Both the position numbers and the translations under genes were made by a program. 64,000 nucleotides of DNA. It comes from an uncultured Pontibacter sp. (GTDB taxonomy: Bacteria; Bacteroidota; Bacteroidia; Cytophagales; Hymenobacteraceae). The notes below the pieces were generated by a model. It saw only the letters and a list, made by a program, of their open reading frames with translations, was not told the origin of the DNA and searched no databases. The stretch is taken from contig CANMMP010000005.1 of the NCBI GenBank assembly GCA_947499125.1, positions 186,001-250,000 on the forward strand, written 5' to 3'. This document shows, one piece after another, positions 35,762 to 44,363 of this stretch (its first letter is position 1; every line of letters begins with the position of its first letter).

Positions 35762-36562
35762 TTATACCTGCACCTGCTTACGCGGAGAAACAGGCTTTCG
35801 GGTTTTACGTTTGCTCGTGAGCTTTATATAAACTGCCGATGGCCCTTTGTCATCTTCCTTCCTGATCGTGAACACATCTTTATGTGCTTTTATAAGCTGC
35901 AGCAACTGGCTGTAACCAAAAGTGCGTGGGTCAAAGCTGGGGTCGAGTTGGCGTAAGTTCATGCCTATAGCGCCTAAGTGCGCCCAGCCATCTTCGTCGG
36001 CAGCCATGCTAAAGGCTTCCCGTAGTAAAGGCAGTGGGTTTGGTGCCGGTTGGTTAGTGCCATTTCCGGGTACGCGCTCCGCATCAGCTATTTGCTTATC
36101 GTCAATCGTGTCTATCAGGTTTTCAGTGAAGATGAAGACATTACAGGCATTTACGAAAGGCTTAGGGGTTTTACGTTGACCAATGCCCATTACCAGTATA
36201 CCTGCCTCCCGTATGCGGGTGGCCAGCCGGGTGTAATCACTATCTGACGACACAATGCAGAAACCATCCACCAAGCCGCTGTGCAACAGGTCCATCGCAT
36301 CAATAATCATTGCAGAGTCGGTAGCGTTTTTGCCAACTGTGTAGCGGAACTGCTGTATAGGCTGAATGGCGTGGTTGTTCAGGCTGTCTTTCCAGCCATT
36401 CATTTGTGGGGTTGTCCAGTCGCCGTAAATGCGGCGGATCGATATCTGGCCATACTTGCCTGCTTCGGCCAGAATTTTAACTATAAGGCTGGGTTGTGCA
36501 TTATCACCATCAATTAAAATGGCCATGCGTTGTTTTTTTCTATCTGGATAAGGGTTCTTCAT
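35762..36562 (-). CDS. NYN-domain ribonuclease-like protein with OST-HTH/LOTUS domain
   Basis: A 266-residue cytoplasmic protein. The NYN (LabA/DUF88, PIN-like) domain covers about residues 10-155, with the acidic residues of LIDGDNAQPS, ATDSAMIIDAMDL and CIVSSDSDYTRLATRI that bind metal in this nuclease fold. A C-terminal OST-HTH/LOTUS domain covers about 175-250 (PLLREAFSMAADEDGWAHLG ... RTFGYSQLLQLIKAH), a module proposed to bind RNA. It probably acts on RNA, but the substrate is unknown. It is monocistronic, with the start ATG at 36562. Confidence 0.9.
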   Translation of the reverse strand: MKNPYPDRKKQRMAILIDGDNAQPSLIVKILAEAGKYGQISIRRIYGDWTTPQMNGWKDSLNNHAIQPIQQFRYTVGKNATDSAMIIDAMDLLHSGLVDGFCIVSSDSDYTRLATRIREAGILVMGIGQRKTPKPFVNACNVFIFTENLIDTIDDKQIADAERVPGNGTNQPAPNPLPLLREAFSMAADEDGWAHLGAIGMNLRQLDPSFDPRTFGYSQLLQLIKAHKDVFTIRKEDDKGPSAVYIKLTSKRKTRKPVSPRKQVQV

Positions 36563-36746
36563 GAAATGTGTGGTTATAGTTTGGCAGCAGAATAGCCGGC
36601 CTGTATTGGAGCTGTTTGATTAATATGTTATACTTATACGTTAAAGCAGGGTTATGGCTAAAGATACTACCCTTTGCCTTAAATCATTTAGGTTTATGTA
36701 CTCTAATCACCTCATAACGTATAGTTAACATTTTTATACTTTCCTT

Positions 36747-37757
36747 ATGACAATCAGCCTCATGAAAAAGACGCTCTACACGATGGCATCCCTTTGTTGC
36801 CTGGCTATGCCCGCTGCCCGTGCACAGGTTTTTAAAGCCGAAGAACCGCTTGCCCATACTTATTCTATAGTTGCCCGCGACCCTGAGACTGGCGAAATGG
36901 CTGTAGGAGTGCAAAGTCACTGGTTTTCGGTGGGTACAGCTGTGCCCTGGGTAGAGGCTGGTGTTGGTGTGGTGGCAACGCAGTCGTTTGTAAATAAATC
37001 GTTTGGCATGAAGGGGCTGGAACTCTTAAAAGAAGGCAAAACCCCGGAGGAGGCGCTGGCTATACTTTTAGCTGATGATGAAGCCCGTGAAGTGCGGCAG
37101 GTTTCTATTTTAGATGCGCAGGGACGTGTTGCCACCCATACAGGTAAGCAGTGCATCCGGTATGCCGGGCACATTACAGGTAAAAACTTCTCGGTGCAGG
37201 CCAACATGATGCTGACCGATAAAGTATGGCCGGCTATGGCAAAGGCATTTGAGCAAAGTACCGGCAAACCACTTGCCGAGCGCGTATTACTAACCATGCA
37301 AGCGGCTGAACGCGAGGGTGGTGATATCCGTGGTAAACAATCGGCGGCGTTGGTGGTGGTAAAAGGCAAAAAGACCGACCAGCCCTGGAACGACCGAACG
37401 ATAGACCTGCGCGTTGATGATCACGAAAAGCCTCTTGACGAACTGGCCCGACTGCTGAAAGTATACCGGGCTTACGAGCACATGAATAACGGCGACCTGG
37501 CAATCGAAAAAGGTGAGATGCAGAAAGCGATGCAGGAGTATAGCAAAGCTGAAACCATGTTCCCGGAGAACCTCGAGATGAAATACTGGCATGCTATAAC
37601 CCTGGCGAATAACGGAGACATAAACGGTGCTATTAAAATGCTGGGCGAAGTATACAAAAAAGATAAGAACTGGAAAGAACTCACCGAGCGCCTGCCCGAG
37701 GTTGGCATGTTATCGCTAAAACCCCAGGATTTGAAAAAGATACTGGACGTGAAGTAG
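36747..37757 (+). CDS. DUF1028 protein with TPR C-terminus
   Basis: A 336-residue exported protein. The first ATG is at 36747; ATG at 36762 (MKKTLYTMAS) gives a cleaner signal peptide, ending in ARAQ, and may be the real start. The DUF1028 domain (about residues 35-235), distantly related to Ntn-type amidohydrolases, begins AHTYSIVARDPETGEMAVGVQSHWFSVG and continues with GVGVVATQSFVN; the Thr/Ser after the N-terminal strand is the likely nucleophile region. The C-terminal ~85 residues are TPR-like (AYEHMNNGDLAIEKGEMQKA). Function is unknown. It is followed by a hairpin made of a dispersed repeat. Confidence 0.88.
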   Translation: MTISLMKKTLYTMASLCCLAMPAARAQVFKAEEPLAHTYSIVARDPETGEMAVGVQSHWFSVGTAVPWVEAGVGVVATQSFVNKSFGMKGLELLKEGKTPEEALAILLADDEAREVRQVSILDAQGRVATHTGKQCIRYAGHITGKNFSVQANMMLTDKVWPAMAKAFEQSTGKPLAERVLLTMQAAEREGGDIRGKQSAALVVVKGKKTDQPWNDRTIDLRVDDHEKPLDELARLLKVYRAYEHMNNGDLAIEKGEMQKAMQEYSKAETMFPENLEMKYWHAITLANNGDINGAIKMLGEVYKKDKNWKELTERLPEVGMLSLKPQDLKKILDVK

Positions 37758-37797
37758 GGTTTTAGTTGCTATTGTTTGATCAACTATAAATTATAAG

Positions 37798-37827
37798 AGA
37801 GACGCAATACATAGCGTCTCTTTTTTT
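37798..37827 (+). terminator. Terminator built from a GAGACGC palindromic repeat
   Basis: Stem AGAGACGC / GCGTCTCT with an 8-nt loop, followed by T7. The stem is the same as the repeat at 39822-39843, so a dispersed repeat seems to have become the terminator of the DUF1028 gene. Confidence 0.85.
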
Positions 37828-37864
37828 ATATGAATCAGGATCTGCCGGATTATAGGTTGAACAG

Positions 37865-37893
37865 TAATAGGCCTGGCAGTGTTCGCAGCTCTT
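37865..37893. repeat. 29-nt repeat shared with 16168-16196
   Basis: The two copies (plus orientation) share AATAG, then CCTGGCAGTGT and CGCAGCTC, with three differences. Neither overlaps a gene. Confidence 0.75.
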
Positions 37894-38154
37894 GCTAATA
37901 TATTGATTTTATACTTTCAAAACATACTTAGTAGGAGCTACGCATACTATGAGGCTTAACAGAACAAACCGATTCCCAAAATCCCATTCCATATAAATTC
38001 CGAAAACTGTTGAGTAGGCTAAACTATAACAAACTTATACAAAGTATAAAATCAGGAGGAAAGTTAAGTATAGCTATAGTTGTATGTTATAACTCCGGAA
38101 AGTATTTTTTAACTTATAGGCACAAACAACTAAACTAACCTACACTAACCTAAT

Positions 38155-39558
38155 ATGTTACTTAAAAACAGACTCCGCGTTTGGCTATTAGCTGCCGCTG
38201 TGGTGGCAGCTTCTCCGGTGGTGGCACAGCATCAGCAGAACTATGCAACTGACTCAGCCACAATCAAAAAAATATACGACAACGCCCTTACCAGCTATAA
38301 AAGTTACGAAGACCTGCGCTTTCTTACCAAAAACATTGGTGCCAGGTTAAGCGGGTCGCCGCAGGCGGCAGCCGCCGTTGAGTGGAGCCGGCAGGTAATG
38401 AATGAAATGGGCCTTGATAAGGTGTATGTGCAGGAAGTAATGGTGCCATACTGGGTGCGCGGAGATAAAGAGATCGCCAGAATAAACTCAAGTATAACCG
38501 GACCAATAGATACTAACATACTGGCATTAGGTGGCTCTGTGGGTACCGGTGAAACAGGGCTAAGCGCCGAAGTTGTAGAGGTACACAATTTCGAAGAGCT
38601 GGAAAAACTCGGCAAAAAGAAAGTAAAAGGTAAGATCGTTTTCTTTAACCGTCCGTTCGATAATACGCATGTGCATACTATGGCTGCCTATAGCGGCGCT
38701 GTAGACCAGCGTGGCGGTGGCCCGGTAGCTGCTGCAAAATTAGGAGCGGTGGGCGTTATAGTTCGCTCTATGGCTAACGAAATTCAGGATGTGGCCCACA
38801 CCGGCGGAACCCGCTACCAGGATGGTGTTACCAAAATTCCGGCTGCAGCCATTAGCACCCGCGATGCGAATAAACTAAGCGAACTGCTTAAAACTGATCC
38901 GGATCTGAAGTTTTATATGCGCATGACTAGCAAAACCCTGCCCGATGTGCTTTCTTATAACGTGATCGGGGAGATAACAGGAACCGAAAAACCAGACGAA
39001 ATTATAGTGGTGGGCGGCCACCTCGATTCGTGGGACATAGGCGAAGGCGCCCATGACGACGGAACAGGCATTGTGCAGTCGATGGATGTGCTACGGATGT
39101 TTAAAGAACTGGGCATAAAGCCGAAAAGAACTATACGCGCCGTTATGTTTATGAACGAAGAGAACGGTTTGCGCGGAGGTCGCAAGTATGCTGAACTGGC
39201 AATGAAAAACAACGAAAAACACATTGCTGCCATAGAGTCTGATGCCGGTGGGTTTACGCCGCGTGGCTTTGGAATAGATGGTAGTGCTGCTCAAATACAG
39301 AAAGCGCTTACCTGGAAGCCGTTGCTGGCACCATATGGCCTGCACGAAATCGGACCGGGTTATGGTGGTGCCGATATCGGACCTCTAAAAGGGCAGGGCA
39401 CAGTGGCACTTATAGGTTTTAAACCAGACTCACAGCGCTACTTTGATTATCACCACACCGAAATTGATACTTTTGAAACCGTAAACCGCCGCGAAATGCA
39501 GTTAGGAGCCGCTTCTATGGCCGCACTGGTTTACCTAATCTCGCAGTATGGAATATAA
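38155..39558 (+). CDS. M28-family zinc aminopeptidase/carboxypeptidase
   Basis: A 467-residue exported peptidase. The signal peptide ends in SPVVAQ near residue 24. A protease-associated (PA) insert covers about residues 125-250. M28 metal ligands are recognisable: GGHLDSWD, GAHDDGTG, MNEENGL (Glu plus catalytic Glu), ESDAGGFTPRG and YFDYHHTEIDTFETV. It probably trims peptides in the periplasm or outside the cell, and resembles Bacteroidota and vertebrate plasma glutamate carboxypeptidase-like enzymes. It has a terminator and no partner genes. Confidence 0.93.
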   Translation: MLLKNRLRVWLLAAAVVAASPVVAQHQQNYATDSATIKKIYDNALTSYKSYEDLRFLTKNIGARLSGSPQAAAAVEWSRQVMNEMGLDKVYVQEVMVPYWVRGDKEIARINSSITGPIDTNILALGGSVGTGETGLSAEVVEVHNFEELEKLGKKKVKGKIVFFNRPFDNTHVHTMAAYSGAVDQRGGGPVAAAKLGAVGVIVRSMANEIQDVAHTGGTRYQDGVTKIPAAAISTRDANKLSELLKTDPDLKFYMRMTSKTLPDVLSYNVIGEITGTEKPDEIIVVGGHLDSWDIGEGAHDDGTGIVQSMDVLRMFKELGIKPKRTIRAVMFMNEENGLRGGRKYAELAMKNNEKHIAAIESDAGGFTPRGFGIDGSAAQIQKALTWKPLLAPYGLHEIGPGYGGADIGPLKGQGTVALIGFKPDSQRYFDYHHTEIDTFETVNRREMQLGAASMAALVYLISQYGI

Positions 39559-39583
39559 AGATTGAGCCCATCTTTAAACTATA

Positions 39584-39620
39584 AAAAATGCCTGTTTCGG
39601 TTTCCGGAGCAGGCATTTTT
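39584..39620 (+). terminator. Terminator of the M28 peptidase gene
   Basis: Stem AAAATGCCTG / CAGGCATTTT around a 15-nt loop with some inner pairing, ending in a T-run. It lies 26 nt after the stop. Confidence 0.85.
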
Positions 39621-39715
39621 GTTTGTCTAAATCAGGGACTAAAATTTTTAAAATTAGACAGGTTGCTTGATTAGGCTGGAGTGAGGTAATTGTGTGAAAC
39701 ACTGGAACAGAAACT

Positions 39716-39765
39716 GGCGCCGGTATCAACCGGTGCCGCACAGTGGGTACGAGTCTCCAGACTCG
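39716..39765. repeat. Two adjacent palindromes (GGCGCCGGT; CGAGTCT)
   Basis: GGCGCCGGT/ACCGGTGCC (39716-39737) is followed by CGAGTCT/AGACTCG (39750-39765). Both are perfect short inverted repeats in intergenic DNA. Similar CGAGTCTCCAGACTCG words recur in other genomes, from memory. Confidence 0.7.
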
Positions 39766-39821
39766 CTGGGCTACACTTGCAAATCAATACCAACTATAAT
39801 AAGACCTATAGTTTCATAGCG

Positions 39822-39843
39822 GAGACGCAAAGTATTGCGTCTC
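39822..39843. repeat. GAGACGCAA/TTGCGTCTC palindrome
   Basis: A 9-bp perfect stem with a 4-nt loop. The same stem core is used as the terminator at 37798-37827. Not followed by a T-run here. Confidence 0.75.
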
Positions 39844-39937
39844 TACATCGGATTAATACATAATTTAGTTTCAGAGAATAACTCCCGCCTAATCCTATCA
39901 TTCCTTAAATCTTAAAAATCTTAGTTCTGGAATCTTA

Positions 39938-41155
39938 TTAGGGTAGCAGCAGCGAACTATCGCCGTAGCTCAAAAATCTATAGTTGTTGTCCATGGCGTG
40001 CTGGTATACTTTTCTCCAGTTCTCACCTATCAAAGCTGAAACTAACAATAATAATGTACTCTCCGGTTGGTGGAAGTTGGTAACCAGGCCGCTGCATATC
40101 TTAAAACTATAGCCCGGCGCAATTATGATCTTAGTACTGGCGTGCAGGTGGTCTGTGTTATAGTTGGCCATGTATGCAAGCAACGCCTTTATAGCTTCAG
40201 GTGGTTCAGGCAGATGTATAGTTTCGTAGGCAAACCATTGGGTAATATGCAGCTCCTGTTGCAGCAGATCGGGTTGTTGCAGCACTTTTACGCCCAACCA
40301 GTAAATACTCTCCAGGGAGCGCATGCTGGTAGTGCCCACCGGAATAATAGGTTTGCCTTGCTGTAGGTGCGCTAAAAGCTGTTCCAGCACCGGTTTCGTT
40401 AAGTATAGTTGCTCGGCGTGCATTTCGTGGGCTTCCATCACATCGGCTTTCACGGGTTTAAAGGTGCCGGCTCCCACATGCAGGGTCAGGTAAGCGGTCC
40501 TCATGCCTTTGGCTTTTATAGCTTCCAAAACCCTATCAGTAAAGTGCAGGCCGGCGGTTGGGGCAGCCACCGCACCTTCCTGGTTGGCATAAACAGTTTG
40601 GTAGCGTGTGCGGTCCTCAGGGGTAAGGTCGCGGTTGAGGTATGGAGGCAAGGGTAGTTTTCCGCAACGCTCCAGCACCTCGGCAAAAGTCAGTTCAGCC
40701 GGCTCCCAATTAAAGTTTATCAGGAAATGTCCGTTCTGATGTGCTTCGCGCTCTGCTGTAAGTGTACCGCCCTCAAAGTGTAAGTATAGCTTGCCCTCTT
40801 TCCAGCGCTTGTTGTTACCCACCAGGCACTTCCAGGTGCTGTGGCCGGTTTGCTGCATGGCCAGCTGTACTTCGGCATATGGTTTTACCGGTTCCAGGCA
40901 AAATATTTCCACTATTCCACCTGTTTCTTTCCGGAAAAGCAATCGTGCCTGCACTACTTTGGTATCGTTAAAAACAAGCAGCGAACCGTCAGGTAGCAGT
41001 CCCGGTAAGTCTGTGAAAGTATGATCAGCAATAGAACCGCTTTTATAGTATAGCAGTTTGGATTGATCGCGCTCAGCCAATGGGAATTTGGCTATACGCT
41101 CGTCTGGCAGCTCGTACACAAAATCTTTTATCGCCAGCTTTTTAGGATCAGACAT
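39938..41155 (-). CDS. queA: tRNA preQ1(34) S-adenosylmethionine ribosyltransferase-isomerase
   Basis: A 405-residue QueA, which transfers the ribosyl moiety of S-adenosylmethionine to preQ1 at tRNA position 34 in queuosine synthesis. Family segments seen are FVYELPDERIAKFPLAERDQSKLL at the N-terminus (short parts YELPDERIA and AERDQSKLLY), VFNDTKVVQARL, GAVAAPTAGLHFTDRVL, HVGAGTFKPV...HEMHAE and ATYNTDHLHASTK-like sequence near the end. It is longer than the usual ~350 residues, with a stretched central region. No tgt or other queuosine gene is adjacent. Confidence 0.95.
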   Translation of the reverse strand: MSDPKKLAIKDFVYELPDERIAKFPLAERDQSKLLYYKSGSIADHTFTDLPGLLPDGSLLVFNDTKVVQARLLFRKETGGIVEIFCLEPVKPYAEVQLAMQQTGHSTWKCLVGNNKRWKEGKLYLHFEGGTLTAEREAHQNGHFLINFNWEPAELTFAEVLERCGKLPLPPYLNRDLTPEDRTRYQTVYANQEGAVAAPTAGLHFTDRVLEAIKAKGMRTAYLTLHVGAGTFKPVKADVMEAHEMHAEQLYLTKPVLEQLLAHLQQGKPIIPVGTTSMRSLESIYWLGVKVLQQPDLLQQELHITQWFAYETIHLPEPPEAIKALLAYMANYNTDHLHASTKIIIAPGYSFKICSGLVTNFHQPESTLLLLVSALIGENWRKVYQHAMDNNYRFLSYGDSSLLLP

Positions 41156-41283
41156 TTTATAGTTAATAGTTATGAGGTAAGAGTTTGTCCGGTTATAGTG
41201 TAGTATAATTAGCTTTTAACTATTCACTTCAAAAGGCTATTTGCATGCAATACCAATAGCACATGGAAAAGCCAATTCAATTT

Positions 41284-41718
41284 TTACTCTACAAGCTTAA
41301 AATAGGTAATGAAGCTAGTTAAGTAGTAGACTAGAAATACAGCAACTCCTATTCCTATACTTTTCAAGAAGTCTTGAATGCCTAAGCTCGAGGACCCAAA
41401 GAATAATCCGAATAAGATTCCTGTTAATAGACTAAGCCCAAGCCAAGTATAAACAAGGTTCTGCTTATTTAAACGGCCCTGTTTTGTCAAGTAACTGAAA
41501 ACAGGGCTTACAAGCATGATCTGAACTAAAGCGAAAATTATAAAGAACAGAAAAAGGAGTAAAGTGTCTGAGATCATAAATTCTGCAAGTTCTATCATCT
41601 CTTCACTAAAGCTTTCATTCCTGATTCTGTAAATAAAGCTTTCAAGTTTCAGGAGCCCGAAAATAAAAAGCGTGCCTACAATACAGGCAATTATATGTGA
41701 GGCGATCTTACTTTTCAT
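41284..41718 (-). CDS. Hypothetical four-helix membrane protein
   Basis: A 144-residue protein with four predicted hydrophobic helices (starting at about residues 6, 50, 88 and 118) and short loops. No family is recognised. Third gene of a probable operon: it starts 26 nt after the DUF2721-type gene. A small accessory membrane protein seems likely, but no role can be inferred. Confidence 0.7.
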   Translation of the reverse strand: MKSKIASHIIACIVGTLFIFGLLKLESFIYRIRNESFSEEMIELAEFMISDTLLLFLFFIIFALVQIMLVSPVFSYLTKQGRLNKQNLVYTWLGLSLLTGILFGLFFGSSSLGIQDFLKSIGIGVAVFLVYYLTSFITYFKLVE

Positions 41719-41744
41719 CTTAGTTAACTCGTAACTATACCAGT

Positions 41745-42146
41745 TTATTTCTCAGCAGTTTCTTCCAGGTCGTCGAGCTCCAGGGTAAGGGCATTTACTG
41801 ATATCTGTATCTCGCGGAGGGCAAGTGCCAGAGAGGCCAGGAGTAATAATAAACTCAGCCCGAAAACATATTTGCCAACTATATCATATCCTGCAAAAAG
41901 TATAAACATGCAGAACACGCAGCCAAACATACTGGAAATACCCAGTGCCTGCATGTTCCGGATAAGTATAAGCCGTATGCGCAGGTTCTCGATCTGGCCA
42001 TATACAAGTGTGCTGTGTGATGTAGCATACCGGGCTTTCAGGCTGCGGATAAGGTTGGCCAGTGCCATGAAGCGGTTTGTATAAGCCAGCAACAACAACG
42101 AGATAGCCGGGAAAAGCAGGGCAGGAGTGGTCAGTGTAATTTCCAT
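41745..42146 (-). CDS. DUF2721-type membrane protein
   Basis: A 133-residue membrane protein with three helices: one near the start, then an Arg-rich loop (NLIRSLKARYATSH ... IENLRIRLILIRNMQALG), two adjacent helices, and a C-terminal charged coiled-coil-like tail (LREIQISVNALTLELDDLEE). This layout fits the DUF2721 family as I remember it. Function is unknown. It lies 19 nt after the 177-residue protein gene and before the four-helix protein gene. Confidence 0.75.
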   Translation of the reverse strand: MEITLTTPALLFPAISLLLLAYTNRFMALANLIRSLKARYATSHSTLVYGQIENLRIRLILIRNMQALGISSMFGCVFCMFILFAGYDIVGKYVFGLSLLLLLASLALALREIQISVNALTLELDDLEETAEK

Positions 42147-42165
42147 CTGGCTACCTATAGTATGG

Positions 42166-42699
42166 CTATTGTATGCTTTTCAGCAGGTCCTCGTCAATTT
42201 CGTCGTCATCGTCTTTCTGGGCGTGGTGCTCAAAATCTATAGTTGTCAGCAACTCAAGTCCATCCAGCATCAGGTCGTCCAGTTCTTCTTTCGAGCCAGC
42301 ATCCAGGGTTGCTTCAAACAGACCAAGAATCTGCTCGCGCTCTTCGTTCACAAATATTTCGTGGTACAGGTTATCAAATACAGCTATCTTCTTTTGTACT
42401 ATCTTGTCGATCTCCTTTGTGCTTTTGGCTTTAATAGCGTCTTGTAAAACGGCTAATGCCTCAATACTTGTTTCGTTATCAGCCAGTCGGGTGTAGGCTT
42501 TTACAAAAGCAATGGCCATGCCCAGGCGCACCCGTTCAAACCTATAGTTAAGTTCCTCCGAAGGCTTGTCCTGGTGCACAGACTTCCGGTAAACCTCCTC
42601 AAACTTATTATATACATTGCCAGCGCCTTCCTCAAATACCTGCGGATTTTCGGTGTCGTAGGCGGTCTCTAATAGCAACTGAAAGCTTTTTGCGCTCAT
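42166..42699 (-). CDS. Hypothetical acidic helical cytoplasmic protein
   Basis: A 177-residue predicted helical protein without a signal peptide; the last 20 residues are strongly acidic (QKDDDDEIDEDLLK). A TTG lies eight codons upstream, but ATG at 42699 gives MSAKSFQLLLETAYD and is preferred. CAAAGGTA at 42721-42728 (TACCTTTG on the coding strand) could be a -7 element, without a clear -33 partner. No family is recognised. It leads a presumed three-gene operon. Confidence 0.72.
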   Translation of the reverse strand: MSAKSFQLLLETAYDTENPQVFEEGAGNVYNKFEEVYRKSVHQDKPSEELNYRFERVRLGMAIAFVKAYTRLADNETSIEALAVLQDAIKAKSTKEIDKIVQKKIAVFDNLYHEIFVNEEREQILGLFEATLDAGSKEELDDLMLDGLELLTTIDFEHHAQKDDDDEIDEDLLKSIQ

Positions 42700-42962
42700 T
42701 TTTACCTGGTTTATAGTTTGCAAAGGTAATAGTTTGCTAGGTTTTATACTATTGCTATGGTTTTACAGATTAACAGAGACTTGAGTTATAATTGCGAAAA
42801 GACAAAAAGTATAGCGACTCTGTAGAGTATAAACATGACTAATCTATCAGCAGTATTCCCCACCTAGGAGGGGCAGGGGTGGGTTTATACTATTGTTAAC
42901 GCTATACCAGCTTTGTCTCGCTGGGCCAGTTAAGTTGGGAAACTCTACACCACCCTAAGTCA

Positions 42963-43215
42963 CGAGCGGGACGCCTTATCTTGTCCCATAACTTTCCTGA
43001 AATGGGCACTGGTTTTAGGAACTGTCCCCTTGAGGGGACTACAGGGGTGTAAAACTCAGGGGCGGGCAGTTTGAGTGCGTCTATCCAAGCAAATCCCCAG
43101 CAAAAAACACCCCTATAATCCCCTCAAGGGGATAATTCTCTCATGCCGCAGGGAGCTTTAGGCTAAAAAGGCCGTAACTGGAAAAGTTATAGGACAAGAT
43201 AAGGCGGGACGCTCG
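42963..43215. repeat. Nested inverted repeat of about 250 bp
   Basis: Outer arms 42963-42997 and 43180-43215 are near reverse complements (core GCCTTATCTTGTCC / GGACAAGATAAGGC). Inner arms are 43020-43050 and 43107-43137, inverted with four differences. Each inner arm contains the palindrome CCCCTTGAGGGG or its equivalent. It resembles a composite of REP elements, or a small non-autonomous transposable element. Confidence 0.8.
43020..43050. repeat. 31-nt repeat, identical to 16706-16736
   Basis: Identical over 31 nt to the copy 26 kb away and forms the left inner arm of the nested palindrome described at 42963-43215. Confidence 0.85.
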
Positions 43216-43256
43216 CGCCTGCGGTTCGAACTATAAAACTATAGCGCCCCTTTAAT

Positions 43257-43299
43257 CTCCCTCTCCTGTTTTTAGGAGAGGACCGGGGTGAGGTAAAAC
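43257..43299. repeat. REP-like element, related to 16881-16922
   Basis: Begins CTCCCTCTCCTGTTTTTAGG, continues with AGAGGACCGGGGTGAGG and ends GTAAAAC. The CTCTCCT/AGGAGAG stem is complete here. Confidence 0.75.
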
Positions 43300-43330
43300 A
43301 AAAGCCCGGCAATTAATTGCCGGGCTTTTG
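43299..43330 (-). terminator. Terminator of the PorP/SprF-adhesin operon
   Basis: A perfect 32-nt palindrome (CAAAAGCCCGGCAATT and its complement) centred on AATT|AATT. It lies about 20 nt beyond the PorP/SprF stop and would function in both directions. Confidence 0.88.
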
Positions 43331-43350
43331 AAAAAATGCTTAGTAAACTT

Positions 43351-44355
43351 TTACCATACCCACTGCGGACAAAGTACCCTGCTGGTGTTGTTCAGCTTAA
43401 AGCCAACCACCACCTCATGCGAACCGGCACTTACACGGCTCATATTCGAAGTAGCGATCTCGTAAGAATATCCCACATCAAACAAGTGGTTCAGGTTTAC
43501 GCCGGCCATTACTGCCCACGCATCATTATGGCGATACGACATGCCACCCCATACATATTGCGCATACAAGGCACGCACATTAATATCTACGGCTGGTGAG
43601 GCAGTTGAAGTAGCTTTAACCATTACCGACGGAACAAAGGATACTTCGCTGGATGCTTGGAAGCGGATACCTGCCGTGCCGTAAAAGTGTGGTAGCAAGT
43701 TCATAGCCGGGTCGTTGCTTGATACGATCTCCTGCTTACTCTTTAACAGCTGCATTCCGGAAACACCAACATAAAAGTCAGGGCTGTATAACCAGAAACC
43801 TACACCAACATCTACTTTAGTGGCTGTCATGTTGCCGCCAGTCAGGTAAGGGTCGCTTGGGTCCAGCACACGGGCACGGTTTACATCAACATTATACTGG
43901 GTCATGCCTCCCGCTAAACCACTTGACAGTGTTAAATAACGCGTAAGCGGCTGATGGTAAGAGTAAGTCGCATTAAATGTTGAGGTCTTTAACAAACCGG
44001 CTTTATCAACCTGCATAACAGCACCTACACCATGGTGGGCAACCGCTTTTTTGTAGCTGTTCCGCGATGAGAATCCAAACTTGTTTGCCTTCCTGGATTT
44101 AGGGGAAGTACGGTTGTTGTCCGGGTTACCGATCGAGCCATGGAAAGTGGCATAAAAAGTTTCTGGTGCACCTTCTACGCCAGCCCACTGGCCACGGTAA
44201 CTCGTGCGTAGGTCGGCATAGCTTTCTATGCCGCCTACTGCAGGGTTTGTTAAAAAATTGTTTAATGCGTACTGTGTGTACTGCGGGCGCTGCTGCGCCA
44301 TGGTGCTGCCTGCTGTGGCAACAATCGCCACTATCATTACTATTAATCTGTTCAT
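43351..44355 (-). CDS. PorP/SprF family type IX secretion-associated membrane protein
   Basis: A 334-residue outer membrane beta-barrel of the PorP/SprF family. The signal peptide ends in GSTMAQ near residue 21, followed by the family N-terminus QYTQYALNNFLTNPAVGG and SYRGQWAGVEGAPETFYATF; later segments such as YSYHQPLTRYLTLSSGLAGG and GMSYRHNDAWAVMAGV fit the barrel. SprF-type proteins are needed for surface delivery of partner adhesins with type B T9SS domains. Here the partner is clearly the 4,127-residue gene, which ends 9 nt upstream in the same operon. Confidence 0.94.
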   Translation of the reverse strand: MNRLIVMIVAIVATAGSTMAQQRPQYTQYALNNFLTNPAVGGIESYADLRTSYRGQWAGVEGAPETFYATFHGSIGNPDNNRTSPKSRKANKFGFSSRNSYKKAVAHHGVGAVMQVDKAGLLKTSTFNATYSYHQPLTRYLTLSSGLAGGMTQYNVDVNRARVLDPSDPYLTGGNMTATKVDVGVGFWLYSPDFYVGVSGMQLLKSKQEIVSSNDPAMNLLPHFYGTAGIRFQASSEVSFVPSVMVKATSTASPAVDINVRALYAQYVWGGMSYRHNDAWAVMAGVNLNHLFDVGYSYEIATSNMSRVSAGSHEVVVGFKLNNTSRVLCPQWVW

Positions 44356-44363
44356 AGCGGGCC

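Larger units (their letters stand above)
37758..38154. other. Intergenic region with terminator and repeats
   Basis: No gene is seen. It contains the DUF1028 gene terminator at 37798-37827 and a repeat at 37865-37893 that is shared with 16168-16196. The right half is upstream of the M28 gene. Confidence 0.6.
39559..39937. other. Intergenic region with terminator and palindromes
   Basis: No gene is seen. It holds the M28 terminator and the palindromes described at 39716-39765 and 39822-39843. No queA terminator was recognised. Confidence 0.6.
42700..43298. other. Repeat-rich intergenic region
   Basis: No gene is seen. It contains G/C-run repeats at 42855-42885, a nested large palindrome at 42963-43215 and a REP-like element at 43257-43299, followed directly by the PorP terminator. 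Confidence 0.7.
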
